A stretch of 64,000 bases of DNA from Pusillimonas sp. (GCF_029263785.1 NZ_JAJUFE010000004.1:51539-115538); one strand, 5' to 3'. Shown: positions 55,101 through 64,000, counted from the stretch's first letter. Notes: a model not told the origin generated them from the letters alone. Program-made: numbers and translations.

Positions 55101-57875
55101 TCGGATGCCGGCGTAGTATCTGCTGCAAATACCGTTACCGAGGCCCCAGCGGCGTATCTGGACGAGCGCGGCACACCGCTGCAATCGGTATTGCGTCGCG
55201 GTCAGGCGACCCACGCAAGCATCGATATCGTCAACGCTCGCGAACACAACCTCAAGGGAATCGACGTCTCGATACCGCGCGAAACGTTCACGGTAATAAC
55301 CGGAGTATCAGGGTCTGGCAAGTCAACACTCGCGTTTGACATACTGTTCAATGAGGGTCAACGGCGATATCTGGAATCTCTCAACGCCTACGCACGAGCG
55401 ATAGTCCAGCCCGCCGGCAAGCCCGACGTCGACGCAATTTACGGCATTCCTCCCACCGTGGCCATCGAGCAGCGCACCAGTCGCGGCGGCCGAAAGTCTA
55501 CGGTGGCCACCATGACCGAGATTCACCACTTTCTGCGCCTGCTGTATGTCAAACTGGGCACACAGATGTGTCCCGACTGCAATGTCCCGGTCCAGCCCCA
55601 AACTGCCGAACAGATCGCTGCGCAACTTCTGCGAGACTACAAAGGCAGGCACATCGGCCTGTTGGCGCCGCTGGTGACAGCGCGCAAAGGGTACTACACC
55701 GACCTGGCAAAATGGGCTGCCGGCAAGGGTCACACCCACCTGCGCGTAGACGGCGAGTTCATTCCCGTAACACCCTGGCAGCGCCTGGACCGCTACAAGG
55801 AACATACGATTGAGCTGCCGATTGCCGATCTGGTCGTCGATGCACGCGATGAGATGCAGTTGCGTCAGGCCATACGCCAGGCACTGGAACATGGGCATGG
55901 CACCATCACTGTACTGCCAGACCTGACAACGGAAAGCGATGCGTCCATCGAAGCAAGACGTGCAGCGGGTCTGACCGGATCAATGCAGCAGACGCTCAGC
56001 TTTTCAGTGAAGCGGGCCTGCCCCTGTTGCGGCACCAGTTTCCCTGAACCTGACCCGCGGCTCTTCTCGTACAACTCCAAACATGGGTGGTGCCCCGGCT
56101 GTTTCGGCACAGGCCTGCAACTGAAAGGTTTCGATGCCGAGCAGACCGGAGAAGAAACAAACTGGAACGACTGGTACGAAGGGCCTGCCAATACTTGCCC
56201 CACATGCGACGGAGAACGCCTGAACCGCGTGGCACGCGCATTCCTGTGGCGCGACCGCTCAATAGCGAAACTGGCGGCACTATCCGTCTCGGATGCCCAT
56301 ACGTTCTTCCGTTCGCTGGTGACACGCGGCCGTGAGGACGAAATCGCCCGCGACATACTCACCGAAATCCGCAGCCGCCTGGATTTCATGCAGGAGGTAG
56401 GGCTGGGCTACCTGGCTCTGGATCGTGCGGCACCCACACTGTCGGGCGGCGAGGCTCAGCGCATTCGCCTGGCAGCCCAGTTGGGCTCCAACCTGCAAGG
56501 TGTGTGCTATGTACTGGATGAGCCCACCATCGGCCTGCACCCCCGCGACAATCGAATACTGCTCAACGCCTTGAGCCAGCTCGAAAAGAACGGCAATACG
56601 CTGGTGGTGGTCGAGCACGACGAAGACACGATCCGGCGTGCGTCCCATGTCATCGATATCGGACCGGGAGCCGGCGTGCGCGGTGGCCGCATCGTCACGC
56701 AAGGGACCGTGGACGAAATCATGGATGCCCCCGATTCCCTGACCGGCAAATATCTCCGGCACCCTCTGGTGCACCCTTTGCAGGCCCGGCGTCCCATCGA
56801 ACAGGACACGCCGATGCTGACCATTCGAAGCGCCTATTTGCACAATCTGCACAACGTCGATGTGCAGATCCCGATTGGCCGCCTCAGTGTGGTGACTGGC
56901 GTATCAGGTTCCGGGAAATCAACCCTGGCCCGCGATGTCATGCTGGATAATCTCGCCCCTGCGGTCTCAACCCGCACTGCGCCGGCATGGCAAGGGTGTG
57001 TATCCATCGAAGGCTGGGAGCCGATCGATCGGGTCCTGGAGGTGGACCAGACCCCCATTGGCAAGACCCCACGGTCCTGCCCGGCCACCTATGTCGGATT
57101 CTGGGACGACGTACGCAAACTGTTTGCTGAGACACGCGACGCACGTGTACGCGGCTGGACCGCTGCAAGGTTCTCGTTCAATACTGGCGAGGGCCGATGC
57201 CCCGTGTGCGAAGGGCAAGGTCTGCGTACCATCGAAATGAGCTTCCTGCCAGACGTGAAGGTTCTCTGTGATGCCTGCAACGGTCAGCGATTCAATCAGG
57301 ATACGCTGAATGTGACCTGGGCAGACAAGAACGCGGGTGAAGTCCTGAAGCTTGAAGTCGATGACGCCATCGACTACTTTGCCGCGCATTCGCGTATTCT
57401 GCGTCCGCTTCGTCTCATGCAGGATGTGGGGTTGGGCTATCTGACGCTGGGTCAGCCTTCACCCACACTCTCGGGTGGCGAAGCCCAACGCATAAAACTC
57501 GTTACCGAATTGACCAAGGCCAGACTGACGGACGGCGTCATCAAGACGGGGCGCGCCTCTCGAATCCCGCATACGCTTTATGTACTGGATGAGCCAACGG
57601 TGGGCTTGTCGATGGCGGACGTCGAAAAGCTGACTCACGTGCTGCATCGACTCGTAGAGGCGGGCAACACCGTGGTGGTCATTGAGCATAATCTGGATGT
57701 AATAGCCGAGGCCGACTGGATTATCGACATGGGTCCGGAAGGCGGCACGGGCGGAGGCCGGCTGGTGGCCGCGGGCACACCGGAACAGATCATGGAACTC
57801 AAAGACCGTTCTCATACCGGAGCGGTATTGGCGGATTTCATGCAAGCCGCCAATGCGGCAGTGTCGCAGGCTTAA
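52119..57875 (+). CDS. uvrA: Double-length excinuclease ABC subunit A (four ABC cassettes)
   Basis: A 1918-residue protein equal to two UvrA units fused head to tail (normal UvrA about 940). Walker A GVSGSGKS occurs at residues 32, 676, 1062 and 1594. All four signature motifs (LSGGE[V/A]QR) and Walker B motifs (LDEPSIGLH, FDEPTTGLH, LDEPTIGLH, LDEPTVGLS) are intact. Zinc-finger CxxC pairs are present in both halves (CPTCGG...CPDCDG; CPVCEG...CDACNG). UvrA recognises damaged DNA and loads UvrB. ATG 52119 is preferred over GTG 52095. Confidence 0.92.
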   Translation: MSSNIRIFGARQNNLKNLDVTINTGELTVLTGVSGSGKSSLAFDTLYAEGQRRYVETFSPYARQFLDRMDKPQVDRIEGILPAIAIDQVNPVRNSRSTVGTMSELNDHLKLLYARLGQLYCRCCARRVERDTPESIHASLKELSAADDPRLIITFPVTIPDNFTEDEVVGYLNQQGYTRIHHEETVAAAPQAAARKRGKAGAKSAGPAGKLRVLHVIQDRFRMRNAETGRVMEALDAALRQGNGHLTVYASQSSDAPETAWRFSNRLHCAHCNIEYSQALPSTFSFNSPLGACEACRGFGRVMGIDYGLVVPDEKKSLRQGAIKPWQTKSYGECQTEMEQYAPSAGVRLDVPWRDLSDAEKEWVIGGDPDWKGGPRAWKTQWYGAQRFFDWLESRAYKMHVRVLLSKYRNYTPCPACDGSRLKPDATLWRLGDNPIATDEGYPRFKPVHARWSQEQLDALPGLGIHDLMRLPVERVRDFFDTLTFGERMDAAIGLLLDEVRSRLKFLCDVGLGYLSLDRQSRTLSGGEVQRINLTTALGTSLVNTLFVLDEPSIGLHPRDIHRIVQVMHRLRDNGNTLVVVEHDPQVMAAADRIMDIGPGPGERGGQIIFDGTPATLRESHTLTGDYLAGKLVVEAPRPMPVADNTPRLLLEGVTANNLKDISVSIPLGRLVCLTGVSGSGKSTLVQDVLYPALLKQQGKPVEAPGPHRHLLGADQIADVVMVDQTPIGKTARSNPASFVGAFDAIRKLFAQAPLAKERGYTAGTFSFNTGDGRCPTCGGTGFEHVEMQFLSDVYLRCPDCDGKRFRPEVLEVRVEHLGRSASIDDVLDMTVSEALDFFAGLRDVQYGLAPLADVGLEYVRLGQPVPTLSGGEAQRLKLAGHLATAARGGISTAKVAKKGSLFLFDEPTTGLHFDDIARLMRAFRKLLAAGHSLLIIEHNLDVIRAADWLIDLGPDGGDAGGRVVGIGTPQQLMQNENSHTGKALRRYAEDVLSSDAGVVSAANTVTEAPAAYLDERGTPLQSVLRRGQATHASIDIVNAREHNLKGIDVSIPRETFTVITGVSGSGKSTLAFDILFNEGQRRYLESLNAYARAIVQPAGKPDVDAIYGIPPTVAIEQRTSRGGRKSTVATMTEIHHFLRLLYVKLGTQMCPDCNVPVQPQTAEQIAAQLLRDYKGRHIGLLAPLVTARKGYYTDLAKWAAGKGHTHLRVDGEFIPVTPWQRLDRYKEHTIELPIADLVVDARDEMQLRQAIRQALEHGHGTITVLPDLTTESDASIEARRAAGLTGSMQQTLSFSVKRACPCCGTSFPEPDPRLFSYNSKHGWCPGCFGTGLQLKGFDAEQTGEETNWNDWYEGPANTCPTCDGERLNRVARAFLWRDRSIAKLAALSVSDAHTFFRSLVTRGREDEIARDILTEIRSRLDFMQEVGLGYLALDRAAPTLSGGEAQRIRLAAQLGSNLQGVCYVLDEPTIGLHPRDNRILLNALSQLEKNGNTLVVVEHDEDTIRRASHVIDIGPGAGVRGGRIVTQGTVDEIMDAPDSLTGKYLRHPLVHPLQARRPIEQDTPMLTIRSAYLHNLHNVDVQIPIGRLSVVTGVSGSGKSTLARDVMLDNLAPAVSTRTAPAWQGCVSIEGWEPIDRVLEVDQTPIGKTPRSCPATYVGFWDDVRKLFAETRDARVRGWTAARFSFNTGEGRCPVCEGQGLRTIEMSFLPDVKVLCDACNGQRFNQDTLNVTWADKNAGEVLKLEVDDAIDYFAAHSRILRPLRLMQDVGLGYLTLGQPSPTLSGGEAQRIKLVTELTKARLTDGVIKTGRASRIPHTLYVLDEPTVGLSMADVEKLTHVLHRLVEAGNTVVVIEHNLDVIAEADWIIDMGPEGGTGGGRLVAAGTPEQIMELKDRSHTGAVLADFMQAANAAVSQA

Positions 57876-57888
57876 ACCTGAACGCCGC

Positions 57889-58749
57889 TTATCGGGCGAA
57901 GCGGCCCTGACCGATCCAGTGAATGGCTTCGGCAGCGGCAGCCATTCCCATGGAGGCTGTCACCGCCACGGCGGATCCATATCCGGCGCATGACAATCCT
58001 TGCAAGCCGGCGCCTCCGAGTTCCCGCGGCTGACGGTCAGTCCATTCCTGCGGCAAGATGGCCGGCTGATCGAACCACAGAACTCGCACGCCCATGCGTG
58101 GGACGCGCTTGAGGGCCTTGCCGTTTGCATCGGCTCCTTTCGGATATCCGTGGTGACGCCGGAGAGTATTGCGCAGCTTTGACAGCAAGGCGTCATTGAC
58201 GGCAACGGAAAGGTCGCCCGCCTTCAGGGCCAGCACATCTGTCTTTCCACCGGCACCACCACAGACAACAACAGGAAGCTTGCGACGTCTTGCCTCAAGA
58301 ATCATGGCAATCTTGGCACTGGCCTGGTCCGTGCAATCGATAATCAGGTCCAGATCCGGTGCCAGGACAGTGCTGACATTGTCCGGCGTGACGAAGTCGT
58401 CTATGAGGTGCAGCACGCAATGCGGGTTGATACCCCGCACCCTGGCGGCCATTGCGTTTATCTTGGCCTGCCCCAGCGTCTCGGTTACCGCGTGCAACTG
58501 CCGATTGATGTTGGATTCGGCAACATGATCCAGGTCGATGAGCGTCAGCGACCCAACTCCGGAACGGGCCAATGCCTCGACGCACCACGAGCCGACACCA
58601 CCTATTCCTGCCACCGCGACATGCGCGCCCACGAGCTTTCGCAGCACCTGAGGTCCGTATAGCCGTTCGAGGCCGCCGAAGCGACGCTGTATGTCTGCCT
58701 CGTCGTCCGCAGCGAAATCGGCGTGGCCGGGCGTTTCAGAAATATTCAT
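57889..58749 (-). CDS. tcdA: tRNA threonylcarbamoyladenosine dehydratase
   Basis: A 286-residue E1-like (ThiF/HesA) enzyme that dehydrates t6A37 in tRNA to its cyclic form. Nucleotide motif GIGGVGSWCVEALARSG, SNINRQLHA, acidic DLDLIIDCTDQASAK, and the Cys-bearing region GLSCAGYGSA. It is shorter than ThiF partners and lacks a rhodanese domain, as in TcdA. ATG 58749 is chosen; the longer frame runs into the divergent gene. Convergent with uvrA, 13 bases from its stop. Confidence 0.92.
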   Translation of the reverse strand: MNISETPGHADFAADDEADIQRRFGGLERLYGPQVLRKLVGAHVAVAGIGGVGSWCVEALARSGVGSLTLIDLDHVAESNINRQLHAVTETLGQAKINAMAARVRGINPHCVLHLIDDFVTPDNVSTVLAPDLDLIIDCTDQASAKIAMILEARRRKLPVVVCGGAGGKTDVLALKAGDLSVAVNDALLSKLRNTLRRHHGYPKGADANGKALKRVPRMGVRVLWFDQPAILPQEWTDRQPRELGGAGLQGLSCAGYGSAVAVTASMGMAAAAEAIHWIGQGRFAR

Positions 58750-58884
58750 ATGTCGCAAAAATACTGTCTTGACCGGAATGCTTCGGGTGGCAAGGTATAA
58801 AATTGGAGTTTGTCCAACCCCGTTATTAGACCACGGGCCCAGCCCTGTCCCTCGTGCCCGGTCTTTGTCGTTCAATCTTCCGCC

Positions 58885-59535
58885 GTGACCGCTTCCGACT
58901 CACTTGAATCCCTGTTCGCCTCATCCGGTGCCACTTTTCGCCTTTTAACCGAAGAGCAACGCCAGGCTTCGCTGGACACCGCCCTGGCACACTGGAACGG
59001 TCGGGATGACTTATGGGTGTATGGCTATGGGTCACTTATCTGGCGGCCCGAGTTTGACTACCGCGAAAGAAGGCCCTCCTTGCTGCGCGGCTACCATCGC
59101 GCATTGTGCCTGTGGTCACGTGTCAATCGCGGCACGCCCGAGCGCCCAGGGCTCGTCTTCGGACTCGATGTGGGCGGTTCCTGCCGCGGGATGGTGTTCC
59201 GCATTGCGGCCGAAGACGTCCCTCACACGCTCACGGCTCTATGGAAACGTGAGATGCCCAGCGGGGCCTATTTGCCCAAGTGGCTGAACTGCGCCACGGA
59301 TTCCGGTTCGGTGCAGGCGCTGGCGTTCGTCATGGATCGCAATCAGGATGCCTATGTCCGGGGCCTGACCCACGATCAACTTGTCGAAATCGTGCGTCAG
59401 GCCCACGGCTCCTACGGTTCCTGCACGGAATACGTGCTGGAAACCGCACAGGCGCTTGAAGAAGCGGGTATCTACGATCGAAAGCTGGAATCACTGGTTC
59501 GCGAGCTGAAAGCGCTTTCGAGGACAGCAGGCTGA
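58885..59535 (+). CDS. chaC: Gamma-glutamylcyclotransferase, ChaC type
   Basis: A 216-residue enzyme of the ChaC group, which cleaves glutathione to 5-oxoproline and Cys-Gly. The substrate loop is YGYGSLIW at residues 46-53, RGYHRALCLWS follows, and the catalytic Glu is probably in WKREMPSGAY. GTG 58885 gives the normal length; a TTG at 58810 would add 25 unlikely residues. The divergent neighbour is tcdA. Confidence 0.85.
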   Translation: MTASDSLESLFASSGATFRLLTEEQRQASLDTALAHWNGRDDLWVYGYGSLIWRPEFDYRERRPSLLRGYHRALCLWSRVNRGTPERPGLVFGLDVGGSCRGMVFRIAAEDVPHTLTALWKREMPSGAYLPKWLNCATDSGSVQALAFVMDRNQDAYVRGLTHDQLVEIVRQAHGSYGSCTEYVLETAQALEEAGIYDRKLESLVRELKALSRTAG

Positions 59536-59618
59536 CGCATTGCAGGTCAGCCGCCAGGCGGCCAAGCAGGTAGAATAGTCCTTTCGACGTTAAAAGCGTC
59601 ACGTCCTGTCAACATCTC

Positions 59619-60251
59619 ATGTCCATCGCCGATATCCGCCAGGTCTATCAAAAAAGCGTCTTGCTCGAGAACTCGCTCGCTTCCACGCCCCTGGAACAGT
59701 TCGCCGTCTGGTTTGACGAGGCGCTCAAGGCCAATGTAATTGAACCCAACGCCATGACCCTGGCCACCGCAGACGCCGGCGGCCGACCGTCGGCGCGCAT
59801 TGTCCTGCTCAAGGGAATTGATGACCAGGGGCTGGTGTTCTTTACCAATTACCAATCGCGCAAAGGTCAAGAGCTGGCAGCCCAACCCCATGCCAGCCTG
59901 TTGTTCTTCTGGCCCGAGCTCGAGCGCCAGGTGCGGCTCGAAGGAAAGGTCGAGAAAGTAAGCCCCAACGAATCGGATCTGTACTTCGAGTCCCGGCCCC
60001 TGGGCTCACGCATCGGTGCCTGGGCTTCACCCCAAAGCCAGCCCATCAGCCGCGAGGAACTCGAACGGCGCTCGCAGGAACTCGCTGAGTCCCTCGGTGA
60101 GTCACCCTCCCGCCCCCCACATTGGGGCGGCTACCGACTCGTACCTGAAAGAGTCGAATTTTGGCAGGGACGCCCTTCGCGCCTGCACGATCGCCTGGTA
60201 TACGAGCGAAACGACCTTGGTCAGTGGCAGATAACGCGACTGGCCCCCTGA
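59619..60251 (+). CDS. pdxH: Pyridoxamine 5'-phosphate oxidase
   Basis: A 210-residue FMN enzyme of vitamin B6 synthesis and salvage, which oxidises PNP or PMP to PLP. Motifs include [64 protein letters not shown] and [12 protein letters not shown]. Full length. The flavin reductase gene follows 6 bases downstream, so the two are co-transcribed; sharing of reduced flavin is possible but not shown. Confidence 0.95.
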   Translation: MSIADIRQVYQKSVLLENSLASTPLEQFAVWFDEALKANVIEPNAMTLATADAGGRPSARIVLLKGIDDQGLVFFTNYQSRKGQELAAQPHASLLFFWPELERQVRLEGKVEKVSPNESDLYFESRPLGSRIGAWASPQSQPISREELERRSQELAESLGESPSRPPHWGGYRLVPERVEFWQGRPSRLHDRLVYERNDLGQWQITRLAP

Positions 60252-60257
60252 TATTGT

Positions 60258-60782
60258 ATGACCGCTAACGCTCCTGATTTCGACGACGCTTACTTTCGCT
60301 CGGCACTTGGCAGATTTCCGTCCGGGGTAACGATCGTCATGACGCAGTCGCAGGACGACACCGGGCCTGTCGGCCTGACAATCAGTTCCTTCAGTTCGGT
60401 ATCTCTTGACCCTCCGCTAGTATCGTGGACTCTTGCCAAAAAGGCGGCATCGCTGGCGCACTTTGAACACAGCCAACGCTATGTCATCCATGTCCTGTCA
60501 GCCACCCAGTTGCCGTTGGCCAGAAAGTTCGCCAGCGGCCCGCAGGCCGAGCGATTTTCGGGGGTGGAGCTTTCCCGCTCGCCAAGTGGTGTTCCGATGC
60601 TTGAACCCACAGACTGCGCCGCCTGGTTTGAGTGCTATAACGTCTGCCGCCACGACGCCGGCGATCACGTTCTGTTCATAGGTCAGGTCGAGCGCTGCGG
60701 GCGTACCTTTCACCAGCCACTGGTGTACCATGCGGGCGACTTTGACCTGACTCCTTCGAATCAACCCTTGTCTGATCATTAA
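60258..60782 (+). CDS. Flavin reductase-like protein
   Basis: A 174-residue protein of the flavin reductase-like (FMN-binding split-barrel) family. Core motifs are ALGRFPSGVTIVM, GLTISSFSSVSLDPPLVSWTLAK, and GDHVLFIGQVERC. Relatives supply reduced flavin to two-component monooxygenases. No oxygenase partner is adjacent. Probably in the pdxH operon. Confidence 0.85.
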   Translation: MTANAPDFDDAYFRSALGRFPSGVTIVMTQSQDDTGPVGLTISSFSSVSLDPPLVSWTLAKKAASLAHFEHSQRYVIHVLSATQLPLARKFASGPQAERFSGVELSRSPSGVPMLEPTDCAAWFECYNVCRHDAGDHVLFIGQVERCGRTFHQPLVYHAGDFDLTPSNQPLSDH

Positions 60783-60824
60783 CCCGGCGTGCGGCTTCCC
60801 TGACCACGCCATTTTTGCCTGACC

Positions 60825-61673
60825 ATGAACGATTTCATCCTTACCTTGTCTTGCCCCGACCGCATAGGCATCGTCCATAGCGTGACAGGCTGGCTTCTGG
60901 GCCTGCACGGCAATATCGTTGACGCCCAGCAATTCGGAGACACCGAAGAAGAGCGCTTTTTCCTGCGCGTTCATTTCAAGCTTCCATTGCCCGCGACGGT
61001 GGAATCATTGCAGGAAAGCTTCGCCTCGGTTGCCGAACGCTTCAGCATGGATGCGCGCATACACGATGCCAATCGGAAGGCTCGCCTGCTCATTCTGGTC
61101 AGCCGCCAGGGTCATTGCCTCAATGATCTGCTGTTTCGCACGCACAGCGGGCAGTTGCCGGTAGAAATAGCAGCCGTTGCGTCGAATCACAACGATTTTT
61201 CCACGATGGCGGCGGCTTACGACATACCGTTTCACCATCTGCCTGTAACTGCTGAAACCAAACGCCAGCAAGAGCAGCAAATACTGGATCTGGTTGAAGA
61301 ACACAAAGTCGACCTGGTCGTTCTGGCTCGCTACATGCAGATCTTGTCGCCCGAGTTATGCGAGGCGCTTTCGGGCCGTGCCATCAATATTCACCACAGC
61401 TTTCTGCCGAGTTTCAAGGGCGCGCGTCCCTACCACCAGGCACATGCGCGCGGAGTCAAGATTATTGGCGCCACCGCACACTATGTCACGTCGGACCTGG
61501 ACGAGGGCCCCATCATCGAGCAGGACGTCGAACGCGTCGACCACTCCATGAGCGCGCAACAATTGACGCGGGTCGGGAGCGACGTGGAATCGCTGGTATT
61601 GGCGCGCGCCGTGCGCAACCACGTCGAACATCGGATATTGCTCAACGGCAACCGTACCGTCGTATTCAAATAG
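60825..61673 (+). CDS. purU: Formyltetrahydrofolate deformylase
   Basis: A 282-residue enzyme that releases formate from 10-formyl-THF and balances one-carbon pools. The N-terminal ACT domain (LTLSCPDRIGIVHSVTGWL) is at residues about 5-80. The formyltransferase-like catalytic domain has VASNHNDF, LARYMQILS, NIHHSFLPSFKGARPYHQAHARGVKIIGATAHYV (Asn and His of the active site) and DEGPII. Full length. Its last 8 bases overlap the convergent LysR gene. Confidence 0.95.
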   Translation: MNDFILTLSCPDRIGIVHSVTGWLLGLHGNIVDAQQFGDTEEERFFLRVHFKLPLPATVESLQESFASVAERFSMDARIHDANRKARLLILVSRQGHCLNDLLFRTHSGQLPVEIAAVASNHNDFSTMAAAYDIPFHHLPVTAETKRQQEQQILDLVEEHKVDLVVLARYMQILSPELCEALSGRAINIHHSFLPSFKGARPYHQAHARGVKIIGATAHYVTSDLDEGPIIEQDVERVDHSMSAQQLTRVGSDVESLVLARAVRNHVEHRILLNGNRTVVFK

Positions 61674-62568
61674 ACATGGTCGAGTCGGCTTGCGCTCGCA
61701 ACCACGACTCGAAACTCAAGAGGGCTTCCGAAGGCTCGTCCTGCGCCGGATAGCTGAAGTAATACGCTTCGCGTACCGGCAGTACGCCTTCATGCGCCAT
61801 GGTCAGCGCATCGGAAGCGAGCGCTTGCCGGGCCAGAAACCCCGGCACCAGCGCGACTCCCATTCCGGCATGGGCCGCCGCCAGCAGCATGGTGAACAGC
61901 TCGTAGCGAGGCCCCGCACCCACCGAGGGCGGGCAATCGCGCTTCTGCTCCCGATACCATTGCCGCCACACGTCCGGGCGCGACATCATGTGCAAATGGG
62001 CGACGCCGCCCATACCCTCCGGATGCGCGTCTATTACCGCCTTTACCCCGGGCGTGCACACGGGCACCAGTTCTTTTTCGTCAAACAGCTTGAAGCCGGA
62101 AGTGCCCGGCCATAGCTGGGACGCGTGATATACCGCGGCGTCGAAAGGATGGTCGTTGAACTGGAACGGTCGCGTCCGCACTGACAGGCTTACCGAAATA
62201 TCGGGGTGATGCCGTTGAAAATCAGGCAGGCGCGGTACCAGCCAGGTTGTCGCCAAGGTGGGCAAAACTGCAATGTGCAGGCTGCGCCCCAGACCGGCAC
62301 GTGAAATCAGGCCGGTCGTATCCTTTTCCAGCTGCTCCAGATGGTGACGAACCCGTGCCGCGTATTCGGCACCGGCATCTGTCAATGCCACTCGCCGCCG
62401 GATACGCGTGAACAACTGCACGCCAAGGCGCTCCTCGAGACTTGTCACCTGCCTGAACACCGCACTATGTGTCAGCGAGAGTTCTTCGGCAGCTCGAGAG
62501 AAAGATCCCAGGCGCGCGGTGGCTTCAAAAGCCTGCAATGCACCCAGGTTGGGAATGCCGTGTCTCAT
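61666..62568 (-). CDS. LysR-family regulator, GcdR-like
   Basis: A 300-residue LysR regulator. The N-terminal winged helix is [42 protein letters not shown] (residues about 14-55). The C-terminal effector domain follows. It is divergent from gcdH with a shared 103-base promoter region, which fits a glutarate-responsive activator of gcdH. The effector is inferred from position only. GcvA-like regulators are the closest in style. Confidence 0.88.
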   Translation of the reverse strand: MRHGIPNLGALQAFEATARLGSFSRAAEELSLTHSAVFRQVTSLEERLGVQLFTRIRRRVALTDAGAEYAARVRHHLEQLEKDTTGLISRAGLGRSLHIAVLPTLATTWLVPRLPDFQRHHPDISVSLSVRTRPFQFNDHPFDAAVYHASQLWPGTSGFKLFDEKELVPVCTPGVKAVIDAHPEGMGGVAHLHMMSRPDVWRQWYREQKRDCPPSVGAGPRYELFTMLLAAAHAGMGVALVPGFLARQALASDALTMAHEGVLPVREAYYFSYPAQDEPSEALLSFESWLRAQADSTMSI

Positions 62569-62580
62569 GGTTCGTAAATT

Positions 62581-62635
62581 GCACTATGTTGTGCGTTTTT
62601 ATCAATTGCGCTGTGCGGTTAAATCACATTATGAT
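62581..62635 (+). promoter_or_regulatory. gcdH promoter with LysR-type dyad
   Basis: TTGCGC (62606-62611) and TATGAT (62630-62635) with an 18-base spacer form a reasonable promoter. A dyad GCACTATGTTGTGC (62581-62594; GCAC-N6-GTGC) lies 11 bases upstream of the -35 box, where a LysR activator would bind. The regulator itself is transcribed away from this site. Confidence 0.5.
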
Positions 62636-62671
62636 AGTTTAAACCTAAACATATTCCATACGGAGCAAACT

Positions 62672-63859
62672 ATGTCCGCGTCCTTCAACTGGGAAGACCC
62701 CCTTTTACTAGACTCGCAGCTAACCGAAGACGAGCGCATGGTGCGTGAAGCTGCCCGTGCCTACGCTCAGGACAAGCTCGCACCGCGCGTGCTCGAAGCT
62801 TTCCGCAACGAAAAAACCGATCCTTCCATTTTCACGGAAATGGGTGAGCTCGGGCTGCTTGGGCCTACCATTCCCGAAGCTTACGGTGGCTCGGGCCTCA
62901 ATTACGTATGCTATGGCCTGATCGCCCGCGAAGTCGAGCGTATCGACTCCGGCTACCGCTCGATGATGAGCGTGCAGTCTTCGCTGGTCATGGTTCCCAT
63001 CAACGAGTTCGGCACCGAAGAGCAAAAACAGAAATACCTGCCCAAGCTGGCTACTGGCGAATGGATAGGCTGCTTTGGCCTGACGGAACCCAACCACGGC
63101 TCGGACCCGGGCAGCATGGAAACCCGCGCGGTCAAGATCGACGGTGGCTACAAGCTCACCGGCAACAAGATGTGGATTACCAACTCGCCTATCGCCGACG
63201 TATTCGTTGTCTGGGCAAAAGTGGTGGGCGGCGAAGACGACGGCAAGATCCGCGGCTTCATCCTTGAAAAAGGCCTCAAGGGTCTCAGCGCCCCTGCCAT
63301 CCACGGCAAGGTCGGCCTGCGGGCCTCCATCACCGGCGAAATCGTGATGGACGAAGTCGAAGTGCCAGCCGACGCCATGATGCCCGGCGTCACCGGTTTG
63401 CGCGGCCCGTTCACCTGCCTGAACTCGGCCCGCTACGGTATCGCCTGGGGTGCCCTGGGCGCCGCAGAGGACTGCTGGCACACCGCCCGCCAGTACACGC
63501 TCGACCGCAAGCAGTTTGGTCGCCCCCTGGCTGCCAACCAGCTGATCCAGAAGAAACTTGCCGACATGCAAACCGAAATCACGCTGGGTCTTCAAGGCTG
63601 CCTGCGTCTGGGCCGCATGAAGGACGAAGGTACGGCTGCCGTTGAAATCACGTCCATCATGAAGCGTAATTCCTGCGGCAAGGCCCTGGACATTGCCCGC
63701 ATGGCTCGCGACATGCTTGGTGGCAACGGTATTTCCGACGAGTTCGGCGTAGCACGTCACCTGGTCAACCTCGAAGTCGTAAACACCTACGAAGGTACCC
63801 ACGATGTCCACGCCCTCATTCTGGGTCGTGCACAAACCGGGATTCAGGCCTTCTGCTAA
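62672..63859 (+). CDS. gcdH: Glutaryl-CoA dehydrogenase
   Basis: A 395-residue acyl-CoA dehydrogenase that oxidises and decarboxylates glutaryl-CoA to crotonyl-CoA in lysine and aromatic catabolism. It has the acyl-CoA dehydrogenase core ([42 protein letters not shown]), the Arg-bearing [19 protein letters not shown], and the catalytic Glu in [25 protein letters not shown] 62672 has CGGAG upstream. The divergent LysR gene supports a glutarate role. Confidence 0.93.
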   Translation: MSASFNWEDPLLLDSQLTEDERMVREAARAYAQDKLAPRVLEAFRNEKTDPSIFTEMGELGLLGPTIPEAYGGSGLNYVCYGLIAREVERIDSGYRSMMSVQSSLVMVPINEFGTEEQKQKYLPKLATGEWIGCFGLTEPNHGSDPGSMETRAVKIDGGYKLTGNKMWITNSPIADVFVVWAKVVGGEDDGKIRGFILEKGLKGLSAPAIHGKVGLRASITGEIVMDEVEVPADAMMPGVTGLRGPFTCLNSARYGIAWGALGAAEDCWHTARQYTLDRKQFGRPLAANQLIQKKLADMQTEITLGLQGCLRLGRMKDEGTAAVEITSIMKRNSCGKALDIARMARDMLGGNGISDEFGVARHLVNLEVVNTYEGTHDVHALILGRAQTGIQAFC

Positions 63860-63918
63860 AACACACAAGGTGCGCAACTGCACCGGTTGATTTACCCGCA
63901 GAGCACCAGCATCACAAT

Positions 63919-63946
63919 GCCCGCCTTTTCCAGGCGGGCTTTTTTT
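63919..63946 (+). terminator. Intrinsic terminator of gcdH
   Basis: GCCCGCCT and AGGCGGGC form an 8-bp stem with a 4-base loop, followed by seven T, 60 bases past the gcdH stop. A textbook plus-strand terminator. Confidence 0.9.
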
Positions 63947-64000
63947 CGGGCATCACCGAATACCAATCGTATTTAGGGTATTCCCCGTGTTCTCGAGCAA

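Overview
The window reads as a core chromosomal stretch of a betaproteobacterium of the order Burkholderiales, most likely family Alcaligenaceae (Bordetella / Achromobacter / Pusillimonas-like). The basis is the G+C-rich, densely packed sequence and familiar gene orders (aat-bpt-pyrD, ubiH-type/dusB/fis/purH/ruvCAB, minCDE, pdxH/purU). A double-length UvrA and a 3-hydroxybenzoate hydroxylase point the same way. I see no insertion sequence, prophage, integrase, CRISPR array or rRNA operon; there is one tRNA (Cys). Family assignments rest on motif recognition from the translated sequence, not on database searches.

Layout. 1-3504: the end of a partial unknown gene, a degenerate ABC ATPase, then mobA (3-hydroxybenzoate 4-hydroxylase) with an overlapping MarR regulator. 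3524-5771: a preQ1-I riboswitch in front of a queuosine-precursor transporter, a NADAR-like protein, tRNA-Cys and a DUF4188-like protein. 5784-8166: small secreted, membrane and stress-type proteins (DUF2141, Lmo0937-like, PRC-barrel, two very small acidic or charged proteins). 8324-12193: unknown protein, Nudix hydrolase, the two N-degron aminoacyl transferases (aat, bpt) and pyrD. 12237-20003: phasin, IclR regulator, CinA-N protein, EI24 membrane protein, thioredoxin-like protein, DEAD-box helicase, ilvE, zinc-finger protein, YheT-type hydrolase. 20051-23779: BepA-like M48 protease coupled to a CtaG-like membrane protein, an orphan MgtC-C-like protein, a TM2-type membrane protein. 23857-30295: UbiH-type hydroxylase, dusB-fis, purH, ruvCAB. 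30371-36279: orphan substrate-binding protein, SDR plus CrtI-like flavoprotein, recQ. 36397-43916: usher-like barrel protein, ClC channel, OmpR/EnvZ-type two-component pair, and a cydAB-like pair whose CydA lacks the known haem ligands. 44029-50078: glnS, minCDE, glycine-zipper lipoprotein, ettA. 50183-59535: hypothetical, glycosyltransferase, tiny basic protein, 1918-residue UvrA, tcdA, ChaC. 59619-63859: pdxH, flavin reductase, purU, LysR regulator divergent from gcdH.

How the parts work together. Most genes are housekeeping: translation (glnS, tRNA-Cys, ettA, dusB), protein turnover by the N-degron route (aat, bpt), nucleotide synthesis (pyrD, purH), formate release from formyl-THF (purU), division-site placement (minCDE), and DNA recombination or repair (ruvCAB, recQ, uvrA). 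Catabolic and carbon-storage functions are mobA/MarR, phasin and gcdH with its LysR regulator.

The least explained items are the CydA-family subunit with all canonical haem ligands replaced, the ABC ATPase with four degraded catalytic motifs, the four-cassette UvrA, the orphan MgtC-C-like protein, and several tiny genes, one of which has its terminator inside the convergent gene.
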